Source of the DNA: an uncultured Ligilactobacillus sp.
Lineage (GTDB): Bacteria; Bacillota; Bacilli; Lactobacillales; Lactobacillaceae
Assembly (NCBI GenBank): GCA_934201845.1
Contig: CAKPXA010000001.1
Span: 1 to 64,000 of the forward strand
Direction of reading: 5' to 3'
DNA length: 64,000 nt
Shown: piece by piece, positions 1 through 9,311 of the stretch
Position numbering within the stretch: the first letter of the stretch is position 1
How the letters are laid out: each line of letters starts with the position of its first letter
Translations under genes and position numbers: made by a program
The notes under the pieces: model-generated
What the model was told of the DNA's origin: nothing
Database searches by the model: none
What the model saw: only the letters and a program-made list of their open reading frames with translations

Positions 1-3
1 TAT

Positions 4-76
4 GAGTCGTTAGCTCAGTCGGTAGAGCATCTGACTTTTAATCAGAGGGTCGACAGTTCGAGCCTGTCACGACTCA
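4..76 (+). tRNA. tRNA-Lys(UUU)
   Basis: Full cloverleaf with 7-bp acceptor stem (GAGTCGT/ACGACTC), anticodon TTT in the loop CTTTTAA, and a normal T arm. First of 19 tRNAs in this cluster; the CCA end is not encoded in any of them. The cluster runs up to the window edge, so an rRNA operon may lie just to the left (inference). Confidence 0.97.
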
Positions 77-165
77 TCTTGATGATAAATATTTGAATAA
101 GAACTTGACATTATTTTGAAGTTTTGATAGACTTAAGAAGTTGTTTGTAAATCGTGAAAGACAAC

Positions 166-238
166 GCCGACTTAGCTCAGCTGGCAGAGCATCTGATTTG
201 TAATCAGAGGGTCGGAGGTTCGAATCCTCTAGTCGGCA
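166..238 (+). tRNA. tRNA-Thr(UGU)
   Basis: Acceptor GCCGACT/AGTCGGC with A73, anticodon TGT in the loop TTTGTAA. Confidence 0.97.
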
Positions 239-241
239 TAT

Positions 242-313
242 GCGGAAGTAGTTCAGTGGTAGAACATCACCTTGCCATGGTGGGGGTCGCGGGTTCGAAT
301 CCCGTCTTCCGCT
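242..313 (+). tRNA. tRNA-Gly(GCC)
   Basis: Acceptor GCGGAAG/CTTCCGC with U73 as usual for glycine; anticodon GCC. Only three bases separate it from the preceding tRNA-Thr. Confidence 0.97.
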
Positions 314-340
314 TAACCAGAAATGGTTATAACTTAATAT

Positions 341-414
341 GCACCCATAGCGCAACTGGATAGAGTGTCTGACTACGAATCAGAAGGTTGTAGGTTCGAC
401 TCCTACTGGGTGCA
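341..414 (+). tRNA. tRNA-Arg(ACG)
   Basis: Acceptor GCACCCA/TGGGTGC, A73, anticodon ACG (expected to be edited to ICG by TadA). Confidence 0.97.
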
Positions 415-418
415 TCAT

Positions 419-492
419 CGGGAAATAGCTCAGTTTGGTAGAGCACCTGGTTTGGGACCAGGGGGTCGCAGGTTCGAATCCTGTTTTCCCGA
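419..492 (+). tRNA. tRNA-Pro(UGG)
   Basis: Acceptor CGGGAAA/TTTCCCG, A73, anticodon TGG in the loop TTTGGGA. Confidence 0.97.
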
Positions 493-524
493 TAGGAAAG
501 ATATCTTTCCGTTTAAAACTTGAT

Positions 525-598
525 CGCGGTGTAGCTCAGCTGGCTAGAGCGTCCGGTTCATACCCGGGAGGTCGAGGGTTCGATCCCCCCCGCCGCGA
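525..598 (+). tRNA. tRNA-Met(CAU), elongator
   Basis: Acceptor CGCGGTG/CGCCGCG with one G-U pair and anticodon CAT in the loop TTCATAC. It lacks the C1:A72 mismatch of the initiators and has the loop typical of Firmicutes elongator Met, so I call it elongator. The other CAU tRNA (619-692) looks like Ile2. Confidence 0.85.
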
Positions 599-618
599 TA
601 TTTCGTACTTAACGTCTC

Positions 619-692
619 GGACCTTTAGCTCAGTTGGTTAGAGCAGACGGCTCATAACCGTCCGGTCGTAGGTTCGAGTCCTACAAGGTCCA
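619..692 (+). tRNA. tRNA-Ile2(CAU), lysidine type
   Basis: Acceptor GGACCTT/AAGGTCC and anticodon CAT in the loop CTCATAA. The body closely resembles the tRNA-Ile(k2CAU) I recall from Bacillus and Mycoplasma, which TilS converts to read AUA. An elongator Met identity is the alternative. Confidence 0.75.
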
Positions 693-725
693 TATGCTTT
701 ATGGATTTAGAGTATGAAACATTAT

Positions 726-815
726 GGAGGATTACCCAAGTCTGGCTGAAGGGAACGGTCTTGAAAACCGTCAGGTGGGTAAAACCACGCAAGAGTTCGA
801 ATCTCTTATCCTCCT
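726..815 (+). tRNA. tRNA-Ser(UGA)
   Basis: Long variable arm of class II, acceptor GGAGGAT/ATCCTCC, anticodon TGA. The discriminator base appears to be U73, not the G73 normal for serine tRNAs and seen in the other tRNA-Ser here (1236-1323). Confidence 0.95.
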
Positions 816-824
816 TTTTATTAT

Positions 825-898
<74 letters not shown>

Positions 899-901
899 TT
901 T

Positions 902-974
902 GGTCCTATGGTGTAGGGGTTATCACGCCTGCCTGTCACGCAGGAGATCACCGGTTCAAATCCGGTTAGGACCG
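902..974 (+). tRNA. tRNA-Asp(GUC), copy 1
   Basis: Acceptor GGTCCTA/TAGGACC, G73, anticodon GTC. Identical to 1511-1583. Confidence 0.97.
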
Positions 975-994
975 TTTGATTAGAGAATAATCAT

Positions 995-1067
995 GGCTCG
1001 GTAGCTCAGTCGGTAGAGCAAAGGATTGAAGCTCCTTGTGTCGGCGGTTCGATTCCGTCCCGCGCCA
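995..1067 (+). tRNA. tRNA-Phe(GAA)
   Basis: Anticodon GAA in the loop TTGAAGC. The acceptor GGCTCGG/CCGCGCC has a T4:C69 mismatch, and base 37 is G where tRNA-Phe usually has A. It is the only tRNA-Phe in the window and the rest of the fold is intact, so it is probably functional. Confidence 0.93.
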
Positions 1068-1074
1068 TTACCAT

Positions 1075-1145
1075 GCGGGTGTAGTTTAGTGGTAAAACCA
1101 CAGCCTTCCAAGCTGTTGTCGCGAGTTCGATTCTCGTCACCCGCT
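1075..1145 (+). tRNA. tRNA-Gly(UCC)
   Basis: Acceptor GCGGGTG/CACCCGC, U73, anticodon TCC in the loop CTTCCAA. Confidence 0.97.
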
Positions 1146-1158
1146 CTTTTTTATAGAT

Positions 1159-1232
<74 letters not shown>

Positions 1233-1235
1233 TTT

Positions 1236-1323
1236 GGAGAAATACTCAAGTGGCTGAAGAGGCGCCCCTGCTAAGGGTGTAGGTCGGTAACACGGCGCGA
1301 GGGTTCAAATCCCTCTTTCTCCG
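1236..1323 (+). tRNA. tRNA-Ser(GCU)
   Basis: Class II tRNA with long variable arm, acceptor GGAGAAA/TTTCTCC, G73, anticodon GCT. Confidence 0.97.
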
Positions 1324-1340
1324 TTATCAATCAATATCAT

Positions 1341-1412
1341 GGCCCGTTGGTCAAGTGGTTAAGACACCGCCCTTTCACGGCGGTAACATGGGTTCAAATC
1401 CCGTACGGGTCA
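1341..1412 (+). tRNA. tRNA-Glu(UUC)
   Basis: Acceptor GGCCCGT/ACGGGTC with a G2-U71 wobble, A73, anticodon TTC in the loop CTTTCAC. Confidence 0.96.
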
Positions 1413-1433
1413 TCCTGATACTTAATATATTAT

Positions 1434-1507
<74 letters not shown>

Positions 1508-1510
1508 TTT

Positions 1511-1583
1511 GGTCCTATGGTGTAGGGGTTATCACGCCTGCCTGTCACGCAGGAGATCACCGGTTCAAATCCGGTTAGGACCG
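1511..1583 (+). tRNA. tRNA-Asp(GUC), copy 2
   Basis: Base-for-base the same as 902-974, within the same exact direct repeat. Confidence 0.97.
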
Positions 1584-1626
1584 TTGTGACTTTAAAATTT
1601 CGGTCATCCTTACGATGACCTTTTAT

Positions 1627-1699
1627 GGAGGATTAGCTCAGTTGGGAGAGCGTCTGCCTTACAAGCAGAGGGTCACAGGTTCGAGCCCTGTATCCTCCA
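1627..1699 (+). tRNA. tRNA-Val(UAC)
   Basis: Acceptor GGAGGAT/ATCCTCC, A73, anticodon TAC in the loop CTTACAA. The acceptor stem is the same as that of tRNA-Ser(UGA) at 726-815. Confidence 0.97.
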
Positions 1700-1730
1700 T
1701 TTTTTTATAATCGGTCGGATGACTGATGAT

Positions 1731-1804
1731 GGCGGTAGTGGCGAAGTGGTTAACGCACCGGATTGTGGCTCCGGCACGCGTGGGTTCGATTCCCACCTAC
1801 CGCC
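1731..1804 (+). tRNA. tRNA-His(GUG)
   Basis: The extra G(-1) pairs with C73, diagnostic of tRNA-His; acceptor GCGGTAG/CTACCGC, anticodon GTG. Last gene of the cluster. The repeat-borne terminator at 1846-1878 follows and probably ends the cluster transcript. Confidence 0.97.
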
Positions 1805-1818
1805 CTTTTTATGGGATT

Positions 1819-1950
1819 CTTGTCAAATGGCGTGATGCCATCGAAGACTTCACTTCAGAAATGGAGTGGAGTTTTTTGTTTGCGTCGGTTTCTCCCGCGC
1901 TTTTTCAAATTGGTACAGGTGTGCATGTCCATCAACACCATTTGGTACAG
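1819..1950 (+). repeat. Intergenic ISL3-like repeat, copy A (short)
   Basis: Starts with the family's left end (TTGTCAAATGG), carries the terminator hairpin ACTTCACT/AGTGGAGT with a T-run (1846-1878), continues with TTTTTCAAATTGGTACAGG, and ends with CATCAACACCATTTGGTA, which is the left end inverted. About 130 bp, so an internally deleted copy. It follows tRNA-His and fills the gap before the metK promoter. Confidence 0.75.
1846..1878 (+). terminator. Terminator in repeat A, after the tRNA cluster
   Basis: Stem ACTTCACT/AGTGGAGT around a loop TCAGAAATGG, followed by six T. Confidence 0.8.
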
Positions 1951-2016
1951 ACCCGAAGCTGCAAGGACAGCCGACTATAACCATTTAGATGGATATGAGG
2001 TGCAGAGTTAAAATCT

Positions 2017-2046
2017 TTTACCAATGTCCGATAACTATGTTATAAT
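2017..2046 (+). promoter_or_regulatory. metK promoter
   Basis: TTTACC, 18-bp spacer, then TATAAT at 2041-2046 with an upstream TG (extended -10, TGTTATAAT). The transcript would start just before the riboswitch. Confidence 0.7.
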
Positions 2047-2052
2047 CTATGC

Positions 2053-2127
2053 GTTACAACCATTCCCGATAGGATTCACGTTTCGTGAAGATGCCTTGTA
2101 ACCACAAATATAATTAAATGGGGGAAT
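2053..2127 (+). promoter_or_regulatory. S(MK) box (SAM-III riboswitch) of metK
   Basis: The long pairing GTTACAA (2053-2059)/TTGTAAC, an inner hairpin TTCACG/CGTGAA, the conserved GATGCC segment, and an anti-Shine-Dalgarno ATTCCC (2062-2067) that can pair with the GGGGGAAT of the metK ribosome site (2120-2127). This is the arrangement known for the S(MK) box of Lactobacillales, where SAM binding hides the ribosome site and lowers MetK synthesis. Confidence 0.93.
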
Positions 2128-2132
2128 CATTC

Positions 2133-3326
2133 ATGTCAGAAAGACATTTGTTCACATCAGAATCAGTTTCAGAAGGACATCCGGATAAAATCGCCGATCA
2201 GATCAGCGATGCCATCCTGGATGCGTTGCTTGAAAGGGATCCTTATGCGCGTGTCGCAGCTGAAACGACTGTAACAACCGGTCTGGTGGTTGTTGTCGGA
2301 GAAATCTCAACAACTGCCTACATCGACATTCAGAAGGTGGTCCGTGACACCATCAAGGAAATCGGCTATGTCGGCGGCAAGTTCGGCTTTGACGGCGACA
2401 ACTGCGCCGTGCTCACGGCGATTGACGAACAGTCGGCTGACATTGCTCTCGGCGTTGACAATTCGCTTGAGACGAAGAGCGGTGATGACGATCCGCTGGA
2501 TAAGATCGGCGCCGGCGACCAGGGGCTGATGTTCGGCTATGCGATTGACGAAACGCCTGAATTCATGCCGCTTCCAATCGCGCTCAGCCATCGCCTGATG
2601 AGGAGGACGGCCGAGGTTCGCAAGAGCGGCGAGCTTTCCTATCTCGGACCTGACTCGAAGGCGCAGGTCACGGTCGAATATGACGAGAACAACAAGCCGC
2701 TTCGCGTGGATACGGTTGTCCTTTCGACCCAGCACCTGCCTGAGATTTCGCTGGAAACCCTGAGGAAGGACGTCATGGAGCATGTGATCGAGAAGGTCAT
2801 TCCTGCAGAACTCCTTGATGACGGGACAAAGTACTTCATCAATCCGACGGGCCGCTTCGTAACGGGCGGACCGCAGGGCGATGCCGGTCTCACGGGCCGC
2901 AAGATCATCGTTGACACATACGGCGGCTTTGCCCATCATGGCGGCGGTGCCTTCTCCGGCAAGGACGCGACGAAGGTCGACCGTTCCGCAAGCTATGCGG
3001 CGCGCTACATCGCCAAGAACATCGTTGCCGCAGGCATTACGCCTCAGGTTGAGGTTCAGCTTGCCTATGCAATCGGTGTTGCCCATCCCGTTTCGATTTC
3101 CGTCAATACCTTTGGAAAATGCAGAGTAAGTGACAAAGCTCTCGTTGAGGCAATCCGCAAGTGCTTCGACCTGCGGCCGGCCGGCATCATCGAGATGCTT
3201 GACCTGCGTCGTCCGATTTACAGGCAGACTGCAGCATACGGTCACTTCGGACGCACGGACGTCGATCTTCCGTGGGAGAAGCTTGACAAGGTCGATGAGC
3301 TGAAGTCAGCACTGAATTTGAACTGA
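2133..3326 (+). CDS. metK: S-adenosylmethionine synthetase
   Basis: Makes S-adenosylmethionine from methionine and ATP in the cytoplasm. The 397-residue protein has family motifs from the start ([20 protein letters not shown]) and the glycine-rich GGGAFSGKD loop, and is of normal length. An in-frame ATG at 2118 would add five residues but would consume the GGGGGA ribosome site, so 2133 is the start. It is single in its transcript, with its own promoter, an S(MK) riboswitch for product feedback, and a terminator after the stop. Confidence 0.98.
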   Translation: MSERHLFTSESVSEGHPDKIADQISDAILDALLERDPYARVAAETTVTTGLVVVVGEISTTAYIDIQKVVRDTIKEIGYVGGKFGFDGDNCAVLTAIDEQSADIALGVDNSLETKSGDDDPLDKIGAGDQGLMFGYAIDETPEFMPLPIALSHRLMRRTAEVRKSGELSYLGPDSKAQVTVEYDENNKPLRVDTVVLSTQHLPEISLETLRKDVMEHVIEKVIPAELLDDGTKYFINPTGRFVTGGPQGDAGLTGRKIIVDTYGGFAHHGGGAFSGKDATKVDRSASYAARYIAKNIVAAGITPQVEVQLAYAIGVAHPVSISVNTFGKCRVSDKALVEAIRKCFDLRPAGIIEMLDLRRPIYRQTAAYGHFGRTDVDLPWEKLDKVDELKSALNLN

Positions 3327-3339
3327 TCAGAAGAAGACC

Positions 3340-3372
3340 CGGGCTCCGGAATCCGTTCCGGAGTCCTTTTTG
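3340..3372 (+). terminator. metK terminator
   Basis: Stem GGCTCCGGAA/TTCCGGAGTCC with loop TCCG and a run of five T. Confidence 0.9.
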
Positions 3373-3483
3373 CATACAATAAACTAAATAATTGTGAATT
3401 GAATGGAGGTGCTTGAATTTACCGTGGACATTTATGAATTAAGAATAAAGACAAAGAGAATAAAAGTATGGAGTAGCTGTTTT

Positions 3484-3515
3484 TTGAACCTTGACGGGCG
3501 ATAATCTGATATAAT
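3484..3515 (+). promoter_or_regulatory. Promoter of the LysM autolysin gene
   Basis: Extended -10 TGATATAAT ending at 3515. TTGAAC lies 20 bp and TTGACG 13 bp upstream, so neither -35 has ideal spacing; the extended -10 probably dominates. Confidence 0.5.
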
Positions 3516-3563
3516 TTTACTGTAGTGTATTTACGAATGATAGAATGCAAGGTGGGGACTGGT

Positions 3564-5993
3564 ATGAAGAAACGAAAAGAGAGAATCGAACGGGAAAAGC
3601 AGGCGCAGGCCCTGCAGAACTTCAAGTCTGTGAAGAAGGCAACGACCTATATTGGTACCACCGTTCTGATGGGCACTGCCGGCTTTGCCCTCAGCAGCAA
3701 GGCAAGGGTTTCCGCCGACACCGTGCAGGTTGACAGGAACGGACAGCAGGACAACGGGGCGCAGGACGCAGGACAGGCTTCCTCGGCTTCGTCGGCTTCA
3801 TCGCAGCAGTCCCAGGTCTCTTCGTCCTCATCGCAGAACAGCACGGTCGGTCAGACGCAGCGCGAGGAGCAGGAAGCACAGCAGAATCAGCAGAATCAGC
3901 AGAATCAGGATGCGTCCCAGGCGCAGCAGACGGCTCAGACGGATGCTTCCGGACAGGATTCGCAGGTTTCGTCCCAGGCATCGGAAACAAGCGGCAAGGC
4001 CGTCGTTGACGTGCCGACGGTGGCATCTGCGGTTGCGCGAACCAGCTATGCTGGCAATGTCCAGAGCTTTCTGAACAATGTTGCGCCGGCGGCCCAGCAG
4101 GTGGCAGCCGCCAGGGGACTCTATGCTTCCATGATGATTGCACAGGCGGCGCTTGAAAGCGGCTGGGGCGGAAGCTATCTTTCAACTGCCGCCTACAACT
4201 TGTTCGGCGTCAAGTGGAACGGCTCCGGAGCCTACATCAGCCTGTCCACGCAGGAATACTACGGCGGCGCATATCATACGGTGACGGCGCGCTTCCAGCG
4301 CTACTCAAGCTACGCTGAATCTCTGAACGCCTATGCCAGCCTGATCTGCAGCCATTTTCCGCGCTCGACCAGGGCCGGCGCCGCAACCTATGCGGAAGCG
4401 GCACAGAACCTGCGCAACGGCGTCTACGGGACGTATGCGACGGATCCGAGCTATGCCTCAAAGCTGATCACGGTCATCCAGACGTACAACCTGACGCAGT
4501 ATGACACGGGCTCGGGAAACACGCAGAACAACACGAACGGCAATGTGAACGTCAACACGAATACGGGCACGAACACCCATAACACGACCGTTGCGACTAA
4601 CGGGACGTACAAGGCAGTCGCCGGCGACTGCCTGTGGGGCATTGCGAACAGGTTCGGCATGACGCTTGCCGAACTCAAGGCGGCAAACGGCCTGACAAGC
4701 GACAACCTCCATGTCGGCCAGACGCTCAAGGTCAGGACCTCCGCACAGCAGAACAACAGCAGCAACGGCAACAATAACAACGCAGGCAACGGCGGTTCGC
4801 AGCAGCAGACGGTTGTAAACGGCGGGACGTACACGGTGAAGTCCGGCGACAGTCTGTGGGGCATCGCAAGCGCACATGGCTGCAGCGTCAATGACCTGAA
4901 GAGCTGGAATCATCTGACGAACAATCTGATCTTTGCCGGTCAGAAGCTGATTGTCGGCCGGAAGAAGTCCACCGTTCAGCAGCAGACGCAGCAGAAGCCT
5001 TCCCCAGGTCCGCAGCAGACGACGCAGGCGAAGGGAACGTACACGGTGAAGTCCGGTGACAGCCTGTGGAAGATTGCAAGCGAGCACGGCATGAGCGTGG
5101 CTCAGCTCAAGAGCCTGAACAGGCTCTCAGGCGACATGATCTTCGTCGGCCAGAAGCTTGCCGTGACGGAAAGCAGGCAGAGCGCGCCGGCAGGGCAGAA
5201 GACGCAGTCGAAGCCGGCCACATCCTCCCAAACCGCCTCCTATACGGTGAAGTCCGGCGACAGTGTCTGGAAGATTGCCAACGAACACGGCATGAGCATG
5301 AACGAACTTGTTTCCATGAACGGAATAAGGAACAACCTGATCATTCCGGGCCAGGTGCTCAAGGTCAAATCCAGTGCCGCATCCCAGGGCTCCTCAAAGA
5401 AGCAGAACGCTGCAGGGACGTCTTCACATGGTGGCGGCGGCTCAACTGCGACGTATACGGTCAAGGCCGGTGACAGCGTCTGGAAGATTTCGCACGAGCA
5501 CGGCATGAGAATGGATGAGCTGAAACGCCTGAACGGCATGAAGGACAACCTGATCATTCCGGGTCAGGTGCTCAAGGTCAAGGGTCGGGCTGCATCCGGA
5601 AACAACGGCGGCAGGCAGACGTCCGCACCGGCACAGAACGTCTCGTCTTCTTCGGCTTCCTATACGGTGAAGTCCGGTGACAGCCTGTGGGCAGTTGCCA
5701 GCAGGCACAGCCTGACGGTTGCTGAACTGAAGCGCCTGAACGGTCTTTCCTCCGACACGATTTATGTCGGTCAGAAGCTCAAGGTGTCGCAGAAGGCTTC
5801 GGTCAACGCCTCCGCATATGCCAGGACATCGAATTCCTCCGCAGGTTCTCCGCGGAAGAAGTACACGGTGAAGTCCGGCGACAGTCTGTGGCGGATTGCG
5901 GCTGACAACCGGACATCGGTCAACAACCTGAAGGCGCTGAACCATCTTGCGGGTGACACGATCTACGTGGGTCAGACACTGTATTTAAATTAA
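3564..5993 (+). CDS. Secreted GH73 glucosaminidase with seven LysM repeats (autolysin)
   Basis: Predicted cell-wall hydrolase of 809 residues. Residues 1-51 are a long signal peptide (basic start, hydrophobic stretch at about 29-43, VSA before the likely cut). Residues 52-150 are a Ser/Gln-rich linker. Residues about 165-315 are a GH73 glucosaminidase domain with the likely acid Glu198 in [10 protein letters not shown] and a YNLFGVKW motif. From about 347 to the end there are seven LysM modules (TVKSGDSLW type) with low-complexity linkers, which bind peptidoglycan. Start at the ATG after GGTGGGG; an upstream GTG at 3525 has no good ribosome site. AcmA/LytG-like enzymes of lactic acid bacteria separate daughter cells. 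The number of LysM modules is high for this class. Confidence 0.9.
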   Translation: MKKRKERIEREKQAQALQNFKSVKKATTYIGTTVLMGTAGFALSSKARVSADTVQVDRNGQQDNGAQDAGQASSASSASSQQSQVSSSSSQNSTVGQTQREEQEAQQNQQNQQNQDASQAQQTAQTDASGQDSQVSSQASETSGKAVVDVPTVASAVARTSYAGNVQSFLNNVAPAAQQVAAARGLYASMMIAQAALESGWGGSYLSTAAYNLFGVKWNGSGAYISLSTQEYYGGAYHTVTARFQRYSSYAESLNAYASLICSHFPRSTRAGAATYAEAAQNLRNGVYGTYATDPSYASKLITVIQTYNLTQYDTGSGNTQNNTNGNVNVNTNTGTNTHNTTVATNGTYKAVAGDCLWGIANRFGMTLAELKAANGLTSDNLHVGQTLKVRTSAQQNNSSNGNNNNAGNGGSQQQTVVNGGTYTVKSGDSLWGIASAHGCSVNDLKSWNHLTNNLIFAGQKLIVGRKKSTVQQQTQQKPSPGPQQTTQAKGTYTVKSGDSLWKIASEHGMSVAQLKSLNRLSGDMIFVGQKLAVTESRQSAPAGQKTQSKPATSSQTASYTVKSGDSVWKIANEHGMSMNELVSMNGIRNNLIIPGQVLKVKSSAASQGSSKKQNAAGTSSHGGGGSTATYTVKAGDSVWKISHEHGMRMDELKRLNGMKDNLIIPGQVLKVKGRAASGNNGGRQTSAPAQNVSSSSASYTVKSGDSLWAVASRHSLTVAELKRLNGLSSDTIYVGQKLKVSQKASVNASAYARTSNSSAGSPRKKYTVKSGDSLWRIAADNRTSVNNLKALNHLAGDTIYVGQTLYLN

Positions 5994-5994
5994 G

Positions 5995-6014
5995 CCGGGG
6001 AATTCGTCCCCGGG
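5995..6014 (+). terminator. GC-rich hairpin after the autolysin gene
   Basis: Stem CCGGGGA/TCCCCGG directly after the stop codon but with no T-run, so only a weak or factor-aided terminator. Confidence 0.4.
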
Positions 6015-6016
6015 AC

Positions 6017-6045
6017 TTGAAAAAGTCCGTCTGTTTTGCTAAGAT
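6017..6045 (+). promoter_or_regulatory. leuS promoter
   Basis: TTGAAA, 17-bp spacer, TAAGAT at 6040-6045, upstream of the T-box leader. Confidence 0.65.
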
Positions 6046-6059
6046 TAAAGCAATATTTG

Positions 6060-6290
6060 AACGCTAAGAAGGAGTATTAGAAGTGCAGGGATTATCAGAG
6101 AGCATGTGTCTGGTGCAAACATGCAGTCCCGGTACCTCGAACTCACCTTTGAGTTCCCTGTTGAACGCGGAAAGTAGGCAGGGACGGTATCTCCCGTTAT
6201 GAGAAAAGGCGTCAGCGCATGCTGGAAAATAGGTGGTACCGCGGTTTACCCGTCCTATATGAAGCGAAGGCTTCGTATAGGATTTTTTTA
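6060..6290 (+). promoter_or_regulatory. T-box leader of leuS (Leu specifier CUC)
   Basis: T-box core AGGTGGTACCGCGG at 6231-6244, and upstream a stem I with a specifier region GAACTCACC in which CTC (6142-6144) is a leucine codon. The leader ends in a terminator with 13-bp stem TCCTATATGAAGC/GCTTCGTATAGGA and seven T (6253-6289). Uncharged tRNA-Leu should favour the antiterminator. The known tRNA-Leu in this window reads CUG, so the CUC partner lies elsewhere. Confidence 0.92.
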
Positions 6291-6319
6291 TTATCAGATA
6301 CATGGAAGGAAGTTTCACA

Positions 6320-8734
6320 ATGGCTTACGATCACAAGGCAATCGAGAAGAAGTGGCAGCATTACTGGGAAGAGCACAAGACCTTCAAGACGGAGGAAGAG
6401 CCTGACAAGAAGAAGTTCTATGCCCTGGACATGTTTCCCTATCCGTCCGGACAGGGGCTCCATGTCGGACATCCTGAAGGATACACGGCAACGGACATCA
6501 TCTCCCGCATGAAGCGCATGCAGGGATACAACGTCCTTCACCCGATGGGCTGGGATGCCTTCGGTCTTCCGGCTGAACAGTACGCCTTGAAGACGGGACA
6601 TTCACCACGCGAGTTCACGAAGAAGAACATCAACAACTTCCGCCGTCAGATCAAGTCCCTCGGTCTGTCCTACGACTGGGACCGTGAAATCAACACGACG
6701 GATCCGTCATACTACAAGTGGACGCAGTGGATCTTCGAGCAGATGTACAAGAAGGGTCTTGCCTACGAGGCCGAGATTCCCGTCAACTGGTGCCAGGAAC
6801 TCGGCACGGTTGTCGCAAACGAGGAAATCATCGACGGCAAGACGGAACGCGGCGGCTTCCCCGTCGTCAGAAAACCGATGCGCCAGTGGGTGCTCAAGAT
6901 CACGGCCTACGCAGACCGTCTGATCGACGATCTCGATGACCTTGACTGGCCGGAATCCATCAAGGAACAGCAGCGCAACTGGATTGGCCGTTCAGTCGGT
7001 GCATCCGTTAAGTTTGACGTCTGCGGTCACGACGACAAGAAGATCGAAGTCTTCACAACGCGTCCCGACACGCTTTTCGGCGCCTCACTGCTCATTCTCG
7101 CGCCAGAACACGAATACGTCAGCGAACTGACGACTGACGACCAGCGCGAAACCGTTGAGGCCTATGTCGATCAGTGTGCGCACAAGTCAGACCTTGAGCG
7201 TACCGACCTTGCCAAGACGAAGACCGGCGTGTTCACGGGCAGCTACGGCATCAATCCGGTCAACGGCGAGAAGCTCCCGATCTGGATTGCCGACTACGTT
7301 CTTTCATCATACGGCACAGGTGCAATCATGGTTGTTCCGGCTCATGATGAACGTGACTATGAATTTGCCAGGAAGTACGACCTGCCGATCAAGCCTGTCA
7401 TCGCAGGCGGCAACGTCGAGGAAGAGGCCTACACGGGCGACGGCAAGCACATCAACTCCGGCTTCCTTGACGGTCTCGGCAAGAAGGAGGCCATCGACAG
7501 GATGGTTGAATGGCTTGAGGAAAAGGGCGTCGGCAAGAAGAAGGTCAACTATCGTCTGCGTGACTGGACATTCTCCCGTCAGCGCTACTGGGGCGAACCG
7601 ATTCCGGTCATCCACTGGGAGGACGGCGAGACGACGCTCGTTCCCGAAGACGAACTTCCGCTCCGCCTTCCGAAGGCCACGGACGTCAAGCCTTCAGGCA
7701 CAGGCGAGAGTCCGCTTGCCAACCTTGACGACTGGGTAAACGTCGTTGACGAGAACGGCCGCAGGGGCAAGCGCGAGACGAACACGATGCCGCAGTGGGC
7801 CGGCAGCTCATGGTACTTCCTGCGCTACGTCGATCCGCACAACCAGGGCCGTCTCGCCGACTATGACAAGCTCAAGCACTGGATGGCAGTCGACCTTTAC
7901 GTCGGCGGCGCAGAACATGCCGTTCTTCACCTGCTGTATGCCCGCTTCTGGCACAAGTTCCTCTATGACCTGGGCGTCGTTCCGACGAAGGAACCGTTCC
8001 AGAAGCTCGTCAACCAGGGCATGATTCTCGGCAACAACCACGAGAAGATGTCCAAGTCGAAGGGCAATGTCATCAATCCCGATGACATCGTCGAGCAGTA
8101 CGGCGCCGACACGCTCCGTCTCTACGAAATGTTCATGGGACCTCTTGAGGCTTCCAAGCCGTGGAGCGAAGACGGTCTGAACGGCTCATACAAGTTCATC
8201 AACCGTATCTGGAACCTGATCGTTGACGAAAACAACCAGATGCGCGACCGCATCACGACGATCAACGAAGGTGAACTTGACCTCATCTACAACCAGATGG
8301 TCAAGAAGGTCACGGACGACTTCGAGAAGATGCACTTCAACACGGCCATCTCCCAGATGATGGTCTTCGTGAACGAATGCTACAAGGCAGACTCACTTCC
8401 GCTTGAATACATGGAAGGCTTCGTCAAGCTGCTTGCTCCGCTCGTTCCGCACCTGGCAGAGGAACTCTGGACAAAGCTCGGCCACGTCGGCAGCATTGCC
8501 TACGCAAAGTGGCCTGAATATGACGAGTCCAAGCTTGTCGAAGACGAGGTTGAAGTCGTTGTCCAGGTCAACGGCCGTGTCCGTCAGCATCTCAAGGTTT
8601 CAAGAGACATCACGAAGGAAGACCTCGAGAAGGTCGCACTGGCCGATGAACACGTCAGGGAATTCATCGACGGCAAGGACATCGTCCGCGTCATCGCAGT
8701 TCCCGGCAAGCTCGTCAACATCGTCGTCAAATAG
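6320..8734 (+). CDS. leuS: Leucyl-tRNA synthetase
   Basis: Class I synthetase charging tRNA-Leu, 804 residues as usual for bacteria. The HIGH-type motif is in [17 protein letters not shown] near the N-terminus, the CP1 editing domain follows (about 220-420), and the KMSKS loop is in [11 protein letters not shown]. Start at the ATG after GGAAGGAAG; an upstream ATG at 6302 lacks a ribosome site. Single-gene unit controlled by the T-box leader. Confidence 0.98.
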   Translation: MAYDHKAIEKKWQHYWEEHKTFKTEEEPDKKKFYALDMFPYPSGQGLHVGHPEGYTATDIISRMKRMQGYNVLHPMGWDAFGLPAEQYALKTGHSPREFTKKNINNFRRQIKSLGLSYDWDREINTTDPSYYKWTQWIFEQMYKKGLAYEAEIPVNWCQELGTVVANEEIIDGKTERGGFPVVRKPMRQWVLKITAYADRLIDDLDDLDWPESIKEQQRNWIGRSVGASVKFDVCGHDDKKIEVFTTRPDTLFGASLLILAPEHEYVSELTTDDQRETVEAYVDQCAHKSDLERTDLAKTKTGVFTGSYGINPVNGEKLPIWIADYVLSSYGTGAIMVVPAHDERDYEFARKYDLPIKPVIAGGNVEEEAYTGDGKHINSGFLDGLGKKEAIDRMVEWLEEKGVGKKKVNYRLRDWTFSRQRYWGEPIPVIHWEDGETTLVPEDELPLRLPKATDVKPSGTGESPLANLDDWVNVVDENGRRGKRETNTMPQWAGSSWYFLRYVDPHNQGRLADYDKLKHWMAVDLYVGGAEHAVLHLLYARFWHKFLYDLGVVPTKEPFQKLVNQGMILGNNHEKMSKSKGNVINPDDIVEQYGADTLRLYEMFMGPLEASKPWSEDGLNGSYKFINRIWNLIVDENNQMRDRITTINEGELDLIYNQMVKKVTDDFEKMHFNTAISQMMVFVNECYKADSLPLEYMEGFVKLLAPLVPHLAEELWTKLGHVGSIAYAKWPEYDESKLVEDEVEVVVQVNGRVRQHLKVSRDITKEDLEKVALADEHVREFIDGKDIVRVIAVPGKLVNIVVK

Positions 8735-8750
8735 CTGAATATGCAGATGG

Positions 8751-8784
8751 CAGGAAATCCTCGGGGAAGGATTTCCTGTTTTTG
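8751..8784 (+). terminator. leuS terminator
   Basis: Stem CAGGAAATCC/GGATTTCCTG with a short loop, followed by TTTTT. Confidence 0.9.
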
Positions 8785-8790
8785 TATCTC

Positions 8791-9160
8791 CTTTGTCGAA
8801 TGGTGTTGATGACTTTGACAGGGACGAAACATTGAATTCAGAAGCAGCAATTGCATACTCTCTTTCACCCGCATTGGGCTTTCGGCTGAACTTTTTTGGA
8901 AATTTCACATTTTGTCCCAGCCCCATTTCGGCGTTTACGGGCATTCGGGCGTTTTAGTGCGATTTTTCCGCAGCGATTACGGGCATTCAGGAAGTTTGGG
9001 GCAGTTTGCCCGTGAATTCGTGGGCAAATAGCGCAAAATCTCTCAAATGCCCAGGGTCGCAGAATAAGCTGAGTCACATCTTTCTGCATCTGCTGCTGCG
9101 GGAATGACTGAAGTGAGTGCGGGCCAATATCATGAATGGAATCTGCCGCACGCCGTTTAT
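8791..9160 (+). repeat. Intergenic ISL3-like repeat, copy B (degraded)
   Basis: Begins with the family's left end (CTTTGTCGAATGGTGTTGATGA). The first terminator is no longer recognisable. It shares GCAATTGCATACTC with copy E, the conserved hairpin (9019-9055), and CTGCATCTGC with copy D. No clear right end; the boundary is approximate. With the permease promoter it accounts for the gap after leuS. Confidence 0.6.
9019..9055 (+). repeat. Conserved hairpin motif, copy in B
   Basis: Stem GTGGGCA/TGCCCA closing the loop AATAGCGCAAAATCTCTCAAA. One of four copies sharing the loop core GCGCAAAAT or GACGCAAAAT. Confidence 0.6.
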
Positions 9161-9254
9161 TGCAGAAAAAGTGAATTATGATGTCGGCAGGTGATTTTCG
9201 TTCGGTTATAAACGAACAAAAATGTGATTTAGGTTCCAAATGCTCGCTTTTTGC

Positions 9255-9283
9255 TTGATTAATGTGCTGATATATATTATAAT
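9255..9283 (+). promoter_or_regulatory. Promoter of the amino-acid permease gene
   Basis: TTGATT, 17-bp spacer, TATAAT at 9278-9283. Because this -10 overlaps the in-frame ATG at 9282, translation must start further downstream. Confidence 0.75.
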
Positions 9284-9311
9284 GAATACCAAATTACAAG
9301 GGGTTGAGGTA

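Noticed and set aside
2307-3245. Long minus-strand open frame across metK
   Set aside because: Shadow of metK in the opposite strand; no ribosome site and no family motif.
3403-3504. 33-codon plus-strand frame (MEVLEFTVDIYELR) before the autolysin gene
   Set aside because: The nearby GGAGG overlaps the start codon, so it cannot serve it, and no other start has proper spacing.
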